A stretch of 64,000 nucleotides of DNA from Hexactinellida sp. DTS-2022 (GCA_028753945.1 JAPNXP010000011.1:4092001-4156000), one strand, 5' to 3'. Shown: positions 53,041 to 64,000, numbered from the stretch's first letter. Translations and numbers: made by a program. Notes: generated from the sequence alone by a model not told the origin.

Positions 53041-54125
53041 CATGGCCTACTTAATTTACGGCCGTGTATGTCACCGAGAAGGCCAAATAAATAGAAGGCC
53101 AGTTTATAAATTCATTCTAGGATAAACTATACCTCCTATTGTTATTATTTGGGTTGTATATGAGGTAATCAACCATTGCGAGTCAAATGTAAGAACTTTT
53201 TAGAATCTCAGATTTGTGGTTAAGCTGTTTAGGCGCCATTTCATGGTGACGGTAACAATTTATGGTAAAATGAAAAAAATTTCAAATATAATAAATTTCA
53301 TTTTCTTCATACTTTCTGATAATTTTATAACAAGAATACTAAAATAGGGACATATTTCACACTCCCAAGGCTACTAAATCACGAAATGGCGACATTCTAA
53401 AAATTCTAGAATTTATAAAGCAACCACATGCTAAAAATACTAGTATCCGAGTTACAACTTACTATTTTCGTCCATAAAATTTCTAATTTTGCTGCTTTAT
53501 ATACAATAATCATTCTCATTATATATTCGGAAATGTATACTAAGCATATTATCAAAATATCTTCATTTTCTCGTTCTTTTAGACTCGAATTGTATCTATA
53601 GTATATTTGTGGTGTCGTCATTAAATGGCGCCCAAACAGCTTAACCACAAATCTGATATTCTCAAAAGTGGTTCCATTGGACTCGCAATGGTTGATTACC
53701 CCATATACATCCAAATAATAACAATAGGAGGCATAGTTTATCCTAGAATTAAATTTATAAACTGGCCTTCTATTTTTTTGGCCTTCTCGGTGACATACAC
53801 GGCCGTAATACGCCGTATATTAAGTGGGCCATGAACCAATCAATCATTTGTCTATTCTATTGCCTGTTTTTCTTTAGTATTATTTGGGTTCGAGCTTTCT
53901 TATCGTGCACCTGAAATATATTGAGCTACTAATGGGAGATTTGAATTTCCCAAACAAATTACATTGTATTTGTATTTTATTAAGGATACTTTATGAGGAA
54001 TATATTTAATTAATACACCACAAAGATGTAGAATTCTAAATGATTTATTTCAGGCGTAGTAAGGCCGCATTGAGGCGTAAAGCGCCGAACAGTAACAAAG
54101 CGACCGAGACCGAAGGCCTCGTCGA
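52770..54125 (+). mobile_element. Possible dispersed element (Helentron-like ends) enclosing a long-TIR element
   Basis: Start module at 52776-52900 and an end module at 54057-54125 (GTAAGGCCGCATTGAGGCG, AAAGCGACCGAGACCGAAGG) in the same orientation. The 793-bp element at 53041-53833 lies between. Pairing of the two modules into one element is inference. Confidence 0.4.
53041..53833. mobile_element. 793-bp element with about 195-bp terminal inverted repeats
   Basis: Starts CATGGCCTACTTAATTTACG at 53041 and ends with the near-complement TTAAGTGGGCCATG at 53833. AACCAAT lies directly outside both ends (53034-53040, 53834-53840), a 7-bp target duplication. The arms pair over about 195 bp with few mismatches, including GTGTATGTCACCGAGAAGGC, CTAGGATAAACTAT and CAGATTTGTGGTTAAGCTGT; the right arm has a 12-bp extra at its tip. 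The loop is AT-rich and non-coding. Superfamily not recognised. Confidence 0.9.
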
Positions 54126-54177
54126 ATTAATAAGCGTACAAATTTGTTACCCATAATCAGTTTGTTGGCACAATAAT

Positions 54178-54350
54178 TCACACAGTAGTCACTTCCCGAG
54201 AGTTCTTGAATGTTAAATATTTCTCCTTGTCATTCAGGGCCCCAGCTTCTTCCTTATCTTCATAGATTTAAGAATGGATAGTTCTAGTACGGTTTATGGC
54301 TCGTAAATATTGTTGACTTTGGAAACAGGTTTGGACTTCAGAGATAGTAG
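54178..54350 (-). pseudogene. Terminal-exon-like fragment, copy 2 (partner at 49012-49193)
   Basis: Reads LKSKPVSKVNNIYEP, then a stop and small indels, then EDKEEAGALNDKEKYLTF and KNSREVTTV with a stop. Here the GGGGCCC run keeps the frame that copy 1 has lost, but a TAA replaces a Ser codon. It is a diverged duplicate of the same exon. Confidence 0.5.
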
Positions 54351-54626
54351 TTTTCAGCTAGATAAAATTATACCAAAATTAGGAAAAGCCAGAGTAGTAT
54401 ATAACCGTGATGAGAAATAGCAAGGATATATGATCAGAAGGATATACTACAATATTTCTTGGTTTGAAATTTGCTCATCTATATCCCTCCATCAAGATCA
54501 CTTTCGCAATGGCACTATTTAAAATGATGTCTTTTATCCTTCAAAGCATGAAAATAAATGACCATCACTCTTAATATTACAGATGTGATGACAACCTCCG
54601 ATATTGATGCAACACTCATCAATGTG
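54351..54626. other. Short intergenic stretch
   Basis: AT-rich, no gene; possibly intron-side sequence of the duplicated exon to its left. Confidence 0.3.
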
Positions 54627-55521
54627 CAGTGGTGCTAGCCCATCTTGCCGAAAGCCATCATGCCGAATTTACTGATACGTATTGTGTAAGTGAAAAACTT
54701 AATTAAGTAATTGTTAACTAAATATTACTTAGTAGCTAAAGAGAGATGAGTGAATCTTTAATAAATAAAGTAAGAAAATAGAAAATAACAAAAAATAGTT
54801 AGTATGATAAATTGTGTGATATGCCACGTAGAAATTCGAGATGAGGAATAAACAAATATTCATCAACAAGTTTCTCTATTCTTCTTTTAGCTGAATTTTT
54901 TTTTCTTTGATTTGGCCAGTTCGTGACCGCTTCGAAAATTTTCCACCGTTATCTCGTTACCACTCTGTTCCGCTACAATTTTACGAATGAGTTTGGAAAT
55001 TTAAGGATGTGTTATATTTATCCTGATATCAAAGACTATATGCCAACCCTCAACATAATTGTTGGTTCTTGGCAGTGCACACTCAACCCTATCTCTTACA
55101 TTCCACAATCCAATGGAGAATAAAGGGTGGCGGCGTCTACCATGATACTCCAAACCAATCCATTTCGAAATAATCAAGAAATTCGCTTAAATCATCACTA
55201 GTTCATCACTGAGTGAGGATAAAAATTCATCCTTTATAGGTAACTTTCTTCCACTGAATATTGTTGATGAAAATTTCATTTTACCTTTAATTGTGAAATG
55301 AAAATATATATTTATAAGAGGTATCCTTATTGAATCGTTTACAAGTTACACTATATTCCTGATGTTTACATCAGTACATTCCATTTAAAACTATTTATTA
55401 TCGTATCAACACCATTGGAATTTGGGATTATAAATAATATCGTCAGTATGGCTTTCGGTAAGATGGCTTTCGTCAAGAATATTTCTGTAAGATGGCCTTT
55501 CGGCAAGATGGGTGGACACTG
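54627..55521. mobile_element. Probable 0.9 kb TIR element
   Basis: Tips CAGTGGTGCTAGCCCATCTTG at about 54627 and the complement of CAGTGTCCACCCATCTTGCC ending at about 55521, both continuing into GCCGAAAGCCATC / GATGGCYTTTCGGC. The right end repeats AAGATGGCYTTTCGG three times. A trace of the same tip (CTGCCCAACTTGCCGAAAGG) stands near 13360. The interior is AT-rich with a 66-codon frame of no recognised family. No target duplication found. Confidence 0.6.
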
Positions 55522-55544
55522 GACACGATGCATTCAGTAAAAGC

Positions 55545-56540
55545 TTGTTTTGTGTACCCGGGGGAGACAGGAACACTCATATGAAGCTAGGGTATTAATA
55601 ATGCAGTTATGAGTACACTTTCCATTCGAATTATCACATTCATTAATGTTAACACATTTCGTCTGCCCTAAATCTTGTAACCTTGGCGACCAGAGCAGAA
55701 ATAGGAGCCTGGCATATTTGTACAGTTATGTGAATAGTTCGTATCCGTAATTTCGAATTAATTAATGTCAATACAAGATGAGAGTTCTTCTTTTATGTAC
55801 CCAGACTGACATGAACATTCTCAAGAACCATAGTTTTTGATGCAATTTTTGTGAACAGTTCCCATTCCCAGAGTCGCATTCATCATTATCAGCACAATAT
55901 GATATTCCTAGCAGATTATACTTCATGTATCGGAGAGGCAGGTGCTCTCGAATGAACCTAAATATTTGTGCAATTGTGATCACAATTTCCATTTGTTGTA
56001 TTGCATTCATTGATATCAACACACTCTGATAATCCTTGTTTCTCGTACCCAGTGAAACATGAACATTCGAAGGAACCTATATTATTGGTGCAATTTGTGA
56101 ACAATTTCCATTTGACACGCTACATTAATTAATTTCAACACAATCAGTTAACCCTTGCTTCATGTACCCAGGAAGACAATAACACTCGTATGAAATTTCA
56201 ATTCACTGATTCGCATTCGTTGATATTAGAACGATCTGTGAATGCTAGCATCATATAGCTTGGTAGTCAGGTGCGGTAATAGGACCCAGAGTGTTGGTAC
56301 AGTTGCGCGAACAATTTACCACTGTGCTCATATTCATCAACGTCTGAACAAATACCCATTGCGTTATAAATTTCATCTGGATAAATGCAGTCACAAATTG
56401 TATTTCTTTCATTTTCAATTCTCTAACAGTACGTCTCCACTACATTCAATGGATTTATTGAAACATTGGTAATCCTGACCTACACAATTAATACAGAGTG
56501 TTTGATCGTACACTTATGTATTAGTATCATGAATGCAAGA
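55545..56540 (-). pseudogene. Decayed array of calcium-binding EGF-like repeats
   Basis: On the minus strand, pieces of cbEGF modules appear in succession: SECVDINECNTTNGNCDHNC, ECSCFTGYEKQG, CADNDECDSGNGNCSQ, CQSGYIKEELSSCIDIN, NCTNMPGSYFCSG and YECSCLP followed after a frame change by GYTKQAFTEC. The DINEC spacing is that of calcium-binding EGF domains in large extracellular proteins. Stops and frameshifts separate nearly every module and no start or splice pattern restores a gene, so it is a dead fragment of a multi-EGF gene. Confidence 0.8.
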
Positions 56541-56606
56541 AGACCCACCCAGCTGAGCTGAAATCCCAAGAGGGCAATTCTTCCAACACAAATAAAATTC
56601 TAATAA

Positions 56607-57038
56607 TCTGAAAAGGCGAGACAATTCCCTGAGCCAATCCCAGTGCCACTCATCGACCCCGTAACCACAACAATCAACCAATCAATTGACAGGTTGATGC
56701 TCTCTCTCGAGCAGAGAAGAGTCCATCTCCTAACCCTCTTCAGGGACACACAGGAACAAGTAAGGCACAATCAGGTGGTTCTTCAACAGATGGAGGAGCA
56801 GCTAGTCGAGTCCCGACGAATGCTTGAAGGCGTAATGATCCATAATGACCTCTTCTCCATGCAGGACAAAATAGTGTCAGAATTGGAAGCTAAACAGGCA
56901 GAACTACGAGCCATTGCACCACCACCTCAAGAAGTGAGGTTCCCGTGTGACACACAGGGCCTAGATGGAGACATCTACAAAAATATTCTGCTTAAATGTT
57001 ATTTGTCAGTTAACTGCCAAATTAATTCATTAAATAGC
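56607..57038 (+). pseudogene. Orphan coiled-coil exon, TRIM-like (possible broken gene)
   Basis: Open frame with no ATG near its start, beginning after AAAAGGCGAG (acceptor-like) and ending at a strong donor CAG|GTAAAT at 57038/57039. It encodes INQSIDRLMLSLEQRRVHLL, then QEQVRHNQVVLQQMEEQLVE and VSELEAKQAELRAI: about 100 residues of heptad-rich coiled coil, then RFPCDTQGLDGDI. This fits the coiled-coil segment after RING/B-box domains in TRIM-like ubiquitin ligases, but no RING, B-box or downstream exon is visible on either side. It is either an isolated exon copy or an exon of a gene with very long introns. Confidence 0.5.
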
Positions 57039-57059
57039 CAGGTAAATTTAAAATTTTGA

Positions 57060-57334
57060 CCGGATTTCCTCATGATTATATATTATGTCAGGAGCAATCA
57101 ATCACAATTGATTTCATAAATAAGTATCTACATATATGTAGCTATTTTGATATCAGAGGTCCACAAAGTATTTTATTAGTTGATGGAAATAACGTCATAA
57201 CTTTTTAAGTTGAATTTATTAGATCTGATAATTTTCAATAAATTAAATAAAATTCAAGATAAAAAGAATAAGTGGTTAATTATTTTCCGATAATTGATGG
57301 TTAAGTCAAATGAAAAGAAAATAAAGAAATGGTA
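57060..57334. other. Short intergenic stretch
   Basis: AT-rich; 3' UTR side of the leftward DGLUCY gene. No other content. Confidence 0.4.
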
Positions 57335-59143
57335 TCAAATATTATCGCTATGAAGTAAACATTTCGCAATCTGATCAATCACATTATCATGTACTCCTAT
57401 GTCCAGGCCATCTACACGCAGTCCCAGTTCCTTACTCATCCCATCACGAATTCCTAACTCACACATCAGAGTTAGTAAATCTCTCTGTTCAGTTGTGGAA
57501 AACAGAATACCTTCAGTATGTTTCCAGGACTGGTACCCGATCCCATGCATTGCATACCTCCTATGCACTTCACAGTTCCTAGCTGCCAACACGCCTGCAG
57601 CTATTGCGTAACCTCCCCAGTTGGAAACACCAGCTGACACCAAGAAATCAGCTGCATCTGCACTGGCTATAATGCCTCCCTTATCAACGTGCTTAATAAC
57701 ATTATCCATAACTTTACCCATTCCCCATTCATTGCCACCGTCTCCAACAGAAACTGTCTGATCAAACAGCTTAATCCCATTAACCACAGTAGCTATTCTG
57801 GTGCAGTACTGAGATATATCATGTGCATGCATAGTGTAGAAATTCCCATCTCTAGCTGGTCCAGAATGTTCTATAGTTAATAAGCAGTCGAATAGAGCTC
57901 TGTTACTATCGCTACTAGGCATTAAGGCCTCTATCGAAGCAAGAGACTTCAGTTCAATATTATTACCTGCTTTGCTCCAGTCAAACAGATCCATACATTT
58001 ATGTAGAATATTCCTCATTTGCTCTCCACTGTGCAAGAGAGTTATTTTCTTGCCGAGATATGATAATACCTTGGCAACAGCAAACACACCTGGAATGCCA
58101 TCTGTCTCAAAAGGCACATCAAATTCGTAGTTGCAAGGAAACTCGCTTATAATTGCTACAGTGTCACAATGGGATAGGTAGAGACAGGATTTCAAGAGAT
58201 CGCCTTTTACAATCAAATTCCTAATCCCGCGCATATTCAGGTCTTGAGATATAACAGTCTCTAAGCTATTGATGACGTCACAAGCTCGTTTCGATAAGAA
58301 GGACACAAACACATCAGGTGGTTCTCTCAGTGCTACAATCTCAATAGGAGCTATTAACTCGGGTTTCGCTTCTAGGTCACTGATGAACATGTGTCCCGGG
58401 TAGTGAGTGAATACTCTCCCCAGCTTAGCAGAGACTAGTGCCTGCTGTGTTGTGACTCCGCAGCCCCAGAACACAGGGACGTCTCCCTCAGAGGGAGCTG
58501 TGTGCTCTCCGAAGTCTGGTGCAGATATCTCACGGATTCCTATTCTAGCCGGGCTCCCAATCCAAACAGGCGCGCCATGGCTACCAGGAAAAGAAGCGCT
58601 CACTTCATGAGCCAATCTTAGAAACTCGAATGGGATATAACGCATTGATACAACCATGTTGCACTCAAAAGGAGGCACAGATACACATTGGATATTGGAT
58701 ATGTACATTGCCACACTGTTGTTAAGCTGTATATGTCTCTGTGGAATGCCTGAGTTAATTAGCGCATGCTCAAATGTATACGAACAGCCTAGATAGAATG
58801 CAACGTAATCCCTAACATCTTCACCCTTCAGAGTAGATACAGTACTGGTCTGTTCTCCATCCTCCAACACTCGGTACATACTGACGTCTGTTCTCACGTC
58901 TGAGTCAGGGCATAGAGAGCCAGGTGATACCTCATTGGGAGCAGAGACATAATGACACGGACAAGGTACTGGGTTAGATTCACAGAATAGTTTGAATCTG
59001 CTAGCGAAAGAGGCCTCTAGGAGTACTACATTGAATTGAATCTTGTTAGCGCAGAGACCGGCCGTGTCTCCAGTGTACTTGCATGCTCGAATCAAATGAC
59101 GTAGTTGTGTTGCTGACAGACTGGCGAGCTTAGATGAACTCAT
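57335..59143 (-). CDS. DGLUCY: D-glutamate cyclase (DGLUCY-type), 602 aa, intronless
   Basis: ATG at 59143 is preferred because MSSSKLASLSATQLRHLIRA opens the conserved part; two in-frame ATGs upstream (to 59299) would only add AT-rich, non-conserved residues. The first half is the DUF1445 hydro-lyase-like domain (YTGDTAGLCANKIQFNVV, FCESNPVPCPCHYVS, VAFYLGCSYTFEHAL, VFWGCGVTTQQAL, THYPGHMFISDL). The second half is the DUF4392 domain (CDTVAIISEFPCNYEFDVPFETDGIPG, split here by family blocks, IEHSGPARDGNFY, then the signature GDGGNEWGMGK). Known for the human protein: conversion of D-glutamate to 5-oxo-D-proline in mitochondria. Length agrees with the family's roughly 600 residues. No introns, unlike vertebrate genes. 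Confidence 0.93.
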   Translation of the reverse strand: MSSSKLASLSATQLRHLIRACKYTGDTAGLCANKIQFNVVLLEASFASRFKLFCESNPVPCPCHYVSAPNEVSPGSLCPDSDVRTDVSMYRVLEDGEQTSTVSTLKGEDVRDYVAFYLGCSYTFEHALINSGIPQRHIQLNNSVAMYISNIQCVSVPPFECNMVVSMRYIPFEFLRLAHEVSASFPGSHGAPVWIGSPARIGIREISAPDFGEHTAPSEGDVPVFWGCGVTTQQALVSAKLGRVFTHYPGHMFISDLEAKPELIAPIEIVALREPPDVFVSFLSKRACDVINSLETVISQDLNMRGIRNLIVKGDLLKSCLYLSHCDTVAIISEFPCNYEFDVPFETDGIPGVFAVAKVLSYLGKKITLLHSGEQMRNILHKCMDLFDWSKAGNNIELKSLASIEALMPSSDSNRALFDCLLTIEHSGPARDGNFYTMHAHDISQYCTRIATVVNGIKLFDQTVSVGDGGNEWGMGKVMDNVIKHVDKGGIIASADAADFLVSAGVSNWGGYAIAAGVLAARNCEVHRRYAMHGIGYQSWKHTEGILFSTTEQRDLLTLMCELGIRDGMSKELGLRVDGLDIGVHDNVIDQIAKCLLHSDNI

Positions 59144-60579
59144 TTTTGAGGAAATTCTAAAACTATAAGGATGCTTCAGGGAAATTATAGTGAATTCAAT
59201 GTAAATTAATTGTTTTTCCCAGACTGACATAATTAGTAATAATGATTGTCGTGGTTCTTTAATAATGCAAAAATTAATAGTCAGTCTAATTTGCGTCATT
59301 AATAGTCGTAGTTTATATGAAATTTATTTGTTAATGAGCGAGCAACAGAATTAATACCAACATCTGGGAACCTTCGAAATTTGTTAGAATCTACGAACTT
59401 ACTTGAATGCTTAAAGCAGGGTTCGACAACCTTTTAGTATGCGGGCCAGATTTAGTCATTTGCTGTAATACTCGGGCCAAGTGTTCTACCGTCCTTTGGT
59501 CTTACTTGTAGTTTATCCACTTTAGAATTGTTAATTATGACTACGTAAATATCTATTGACTTTAGAAATTTTGTTATAAGAATAAGTTTAAATAATTTGG
59601 ATTTCAATTGAATGATCCAAACTGAAGTTATATTTATTGCATGTTTATTGAGAGCCGCGGGCAAGAGGTTGCCGACCCGTGGCTTAAATATTAACCAACT
59701 ATAAGTAGAATTAGCATTTAGGTTTCTATTTGTTTTATTGGATTAATGGATTAACTAAATTTAGTACCTTTGCTTGCAATCAAATCCTCAATTAGTTTCT
59801 ATATAGTGTACAATCTATTACACTTGAAAGTAAAAAGTTCGGGATTATGTCGTATATTTAGCATAGGGAATTAATTAAAAACCTAATACATATGTGAATT
59901 TGAAGAGAGTACAACTAATATTAATCCTTAATCTAAAATAAAGCGGATATAATATTGATTAGAAGGAAATGTGCAGACAACAAATGATAATTACGTTTCG
60001 AAGGACCAGAGATGGTTTAATAAATTTTTAATTATGACTGGTGTTTGTATAAAAATCATAAATTACAGCTGTGCCGACATAATTTTTCACTATCACTCAT
60101 CCACCAATTTCTATGTACTAGTTCCTCAAATAAAAGTTATAAAGTATATTTCTGAAACATAAATTATGTAATTATGTTGTTTAATATAATATATCCTGCG
60201 TAGTCTACAAGACACGCGTGTTCATTATTTTGTAAATCGCACATAAAAATTTTGATATAAATATGTGATCTCCATGTGAAATGAAGAAAAATTTGGTAAC
60301 ATTTACTGTTAAACATATTTAATAGTTAATAGCGATTTATAGTAATTTCCAATTAGTGATATTATTAGAAATGCTCCTACTGATTGGTGCCCTGACTTCA
60401 TGTTATATAACGAAAGAAGTTTCTTAAACTACATATTTGAATTTCAATAATTTACAAATTTGATTCTCACCTGACTTACACTAAAACGAGTCAGGATTCG
60501 AATACAAGGAAAGCCTAACTAACTTGAGCTAATCTAATGAACAACTAGCAACCTAAATCCACGAGAAATAGTAATTAAA
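59144..60579. other. Intergenic between DGLUCY and the glycosyltransferase-like gene
   Basis: Holds the DGLUCY 5' region, the hAT-like MITE at 59417-59681 and AT-rich DNA. No gene seen; short frames of 63-70 codons are unsupported. Confidence 0.45.
59417..59681. mobile_element. 265-bp hAT-like MITE
   Basis: Tips CAGGGTTCGACAACCT at 59417 and the near-complement AGGTTGCCGACCCGTG ending at 59681. Flanks GCTTAAAG (59409-59416) and GCTTAAAT (59682-59689) are an 8-bp target duplication with one mismatch. Subterminal GCGGGCCAGA / GCCGCGGGC also pair. A fragment at about 63765-63798 (GGCCGCATTGCAAATGAGGG) resembles its right end. Confidence 0.87.
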
Positions 60580-62604
60580 TTAAAATATTTTAGTGAAAGG
60601 TTGAAAGGAGAACGTGGGAATTACTTCTGGTATCTTGATATCGTGATTTTTCTCTGATAAATCAATGTTTTGAAAATTAACTTCGCTCTCCAAAGTGCCT
60701 TCCCGATAGCAGTCATTTGCATTCCAATTCAGGATGGTCATTCTTGTTTTCGGTGCTAACGATCCCCTCTTATCAAAAATGTACACTATATCTTGCTGCT
60801 CAGGAGTGATTAAATTCAAGTAATACCAGTACCAGCTCGCCCATACACTGCGTTCCCAATTACTCCAGTTGCCTCTGTTGTCCAGATAAGATACAGGAGA
60901 TTTCGAAAACGCATAATAAGGAACATTTCTAGATTCCTTCTTGTACCATTTCAAAAATGAAATCCATTTGCTGAGTTCAGGAACGAAACTCCTCACCCAA
61001 CGGATATTACCCAACATGACTGAGCTATGCTCCGGGTAATATTGCCCTGGGTAGGGTGCCTCTAAACTCCATCCAGCTATTCTCTCGTGAAGTTGTCTTG
61101 ATTTACTCTTAATCAACACCGCTTTCAAGTATTCATACCAAAAGGGAGAAAGCATAAGACTATCTTCAAGAATGAGAATGGGAGAAATATTTTCAGTGTC
61201 AACACTGCTGTAAGCTTCTAACCATTGATTTAGTTGCCCTCTGTGTTCATTCTTCAAGACTAGTTTTAATTTACCATGTGGCCATAATAGTTTTTTAATA
61301 AGGATTAAAGTAGGCAGATCATAGTATCCTAGATATCCAATGTCAAACGAAATGACAAGGTCGATTCTATCCCCTTCATATTCAACATTTAGTAATGAGT
61401 CCAAAAGTCGGTTCAAAGAATCTGGTTTATTGCATGCAAGCACTACAACTACTAAGTCAGGTTCGGTTTTGTAGGTAACATTTGCATTTAGTGCGTTAAA
61501 ATCAATCCAATACTTGTGTTCTTTGAAAAAAGTATCATCTTCTCCTGATAAAGTATTTAAAACTAATTTTGATTTTTTGTCATATATATTGACAGTATTG
61601 TTGATCCCAAATTTTGTTGAGTATCTTGCACATGTAGTGGAATAATGATCTCTCAACCCCTCTGACACATAATGGTTCCATATATTTTCCCCAGAGTTTA
61701 AGATTTCAGTGTCGTATTTTTGATTATAGTCGTTTTGGTGCACAAGATGAATTGAATGGGAAGCATCAAATGACTCCACTTCATTATGGACTCCAAAGTC
61801 CACCATCGCATTGTCACATCTTGCCCTACCGAAGAGTACCTCTGAAAACAGATCAAATTCGATAGTCTCTTTTGTAAGAATAGCATAGTCTTGTGCATCA
61901 GGGCGAAATTCCTCAGCTTTTTTAAAGTATTCCAAAACTTTAAACTCATCTTCTACCGGCTCTTTAACATCAATATTAAATCTGTTACCAAAAATAATTA
62001 TCTTTTGCCTTATAAAACCCTTCATCCATAATTGTTTGATAGCCTTGAGTGTTTGTACAAGAGAAGTCTCAAATAGATCGCATGCATTAGCTTGCATATA
62101 AAATAATGATTTACTGAGGTTCATTGCAATTCTATGTGTGTCCTTATACGTGGGTGTAATAAATACAGGATAGAGAGGGGTTGGATGGGCAATTACATTT
62201 GGATAGTGTTTTTTTATGAGGTCTGTAGTTACTTCACTGTTTGTCAATACTACAAATTTGACGATTCCACGGAAACACAAAAAGTTACTCATTTTTAAAA
62301 AGTTTGTTTGAACACGAACCCTGTTTTCATTTTCAGGATCATCAACAAAAGAAGTATGAATTGTCAACAAATACATGTCATTTTTGTATGTTGTTTTCGG
62401 TTGAAATGTTATCTTTTTAGGATCAGATTGTAATAATATTGAATCTTCCGTAGCTTGATCCATTTTAGGATCAGGTTGTAATAATATTGAATATTCCGTA
62501 GGATTATCCAATGTAAGATACCCACGGTATAAAGTTGGGCAAAATAACAGAACTAGAAGTATACCTAGCAAGCCAATCTTCTTTACGCGATTAAAATGAA
62601 CCAT
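60580..62604 (-). CDS. Type II membrane glycosyltransferase-like protein (674 aa)
   Basis: Short basic N-terminus, one signal-anchor (about residues 10-28, IGLLGILLVLLFCPTLY), then a long lumenal part. Residues about 375-600 resemble a GT-A glycosyltransferase of the GT2/GT13 kind: LVVVVLACNKPDSLNRLLDS, LVISFDIGY, and ILEDSLMLSPFWYEYL at about 473-488 where related enzymes have an acidic metal-binding E-D-D. Here the last acid is Ser, so metal binding or activity is uncertain. Residues about 75-300 hold a second GT-A-like region (IVKFVVLTNSEVTTDLIKK, FGRARCDNAMVDFGV, ASHSIHLVHQNDYN). Likely Golgi by topology. Residues about 38-53 contain a recent internal duplication (YSILLQPDPK / DSILLQSDPK). 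Intronless. Confidence 0.75.
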   Translation of the reverse strand: MVHFNRVKKIGLLGILLVLLFCPTLYRGYLTLDNPTEYSILLQPDPKMDQATEDSILLQSDPKKITFQPKTTYKNDMYLLTIHTSFVDDPENENRVRVQTNFLKMSNFLCFRGIVKFVVLTNSEVTTDLIKKHYPNVIAHPTPLYPVFITPTYKDTHRIAMNLSKSLFYMQANACDLFETSLVQTLKAIKQLWMKGFIRQKIIIFGNRFNIDVKEPVEDEFKVLEYFKKAEEFRPDAQDYAILTKETIEFDLFSEVLFGRARCDNAMVDFGVHNEVESFDASHSIHLVHQNDYNQKYDTEILNSGENIWNHYVSEGLRDHYSTTCARYSTKFGINNTVNIYDKKSKLVLNTLSGEDDTFFKEHKYWIDFNALNANVTYKTEPDLVVVVLACNKPDSLNRLLDSLLNVEYEGDRIDLVISFDIGYLGYYDLPTLILIKKLLWPHGKLKLVLKNEHRGQLNQWLEAYSSVDTENISPILILEDSLMLSPFWYEYLKAVLIKSKSRQLHERIAGWSLEAPYPGQYYPEHSSVMLGNIRWVRSFVPELSKWISFLKWYKKESRNVPYYAFSKSPVSYLDNRGNWSNWERSVWASWYWYYLNLITPEQQDIVYIFDKRGSLAPKTRMTILNWNANDCYREGTLESEVNFQNIDLSEKNHDIKIPEVIPTFSFQPFTKIF

Positions 62605-62855
62605 CTTAAGAATTCACTAAAAGAAATAATTACATAAAACATACAAGTATGCATTTGGGGTTTCTACAAAATAAATCATGAGACTGACCTCTGAGGTGAA
62701 CACAAGTTTACTTGAGAGTAACCTGTAATTACATTATTGCCCAAATGGTTTGCATTTTAGTGTCTACTAGCGCGCTACGCTTGCTCGATCGCTTCGCGAA
62801 TGAGTGAAAACTGTTGGAGTTATTACTTAATTTGTTATTTCATGTCGTCGTAGTT
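62605..62855. other. Upstream region of the glycosyltransferase-like gene
   Basis: No gene; CGCGCTACGCTTGC and GATCGCTTCGCGAATGAG near 62770-62805 form a short hairpin similar to end modules of the dispersed element. Confidence 0.35.

Positions 62856-64000
<1,145 letters not shown>

Overview
This window is eukaryotic and animal-like. Several genes have GT-AG introns, the base composition is AT-rich, and the genes include a GLUT10/12-type sugar transporter pair, a D-glutamate cyclase (DGLUCY), an AMOP-domain secreted protein and an ABCC-type transporter. The compact genes, many single-exon membrane proteins, FLYWCH/MULE transposons and very dense small DNA transposons fit an early-branching or marine invertebrate, possibly a sponge. 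That assignment is inference; no rRNA or mitochondrial marker is present.

Layout. 1-1199: 5' part of an ABCC4-like gene (minus strand) with an apparent frameshift. 2523-8810: a 6.3 kb MULE-type transposon. Its ends are arrays of a 15-bp repeat, and it holds a GC-rich FLYWCH/MULE transposase, a nearly perfect inverted truncated copy of it, and a third decayed copy interrupted by a small TA-flanked element. 10307-13189: a four-exon GLUT12-like transporter (plus). 15207-17291: an unrecognised 694-residue membrane protein (minus), with a truncated duplicate of its 5' end at 21541-22375. 18995-36128: five intact intronless genes and one gene fragment of an unrecognised family of about 370 residues that reads as seven-transmembrane proteins. 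37878-42165: a second four-exon GLUT12-like gene (minus), with a foldback element in intron 3 and a 100-bp element in intron 1. 43530-48995: nested mobile DNA, including a 3.5 kb FLYWCH-MULE-RING transposon with an 8-bp target duplication. 51225-52361: an AMOP-domain secreted protein. 53041-57040: a 793-bp long-terminal-inverted-repeat element, decayed EGF repeats and an orphan coiled-coil exon. 57335-59143: DGLUCY. 60580-62604: a type II membrane glycosyltransferase-like protein. 62856-63492: a 637-bp (TAG)n microsatellite.

How the parts relate. The 7TM-like cluster lies between two GLUT12-like paralogues in opposite orientation. Those paralogues share one almost identical exon-plus-intron tract (225 of 226 exon bases), although the rest of the genes has diverged, which looks like gene conversion. 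A second theme is structural. At least six unrelated mobile elements here have ends built of short iterated repeats in inverted orientation, so that each could fold back on itself. Several carry clear target-site duplications: 8 bp for hAT-like elements, 8-9 bp for MULE-like, TA for mariner/pogo-like. Some are nested inside one another.
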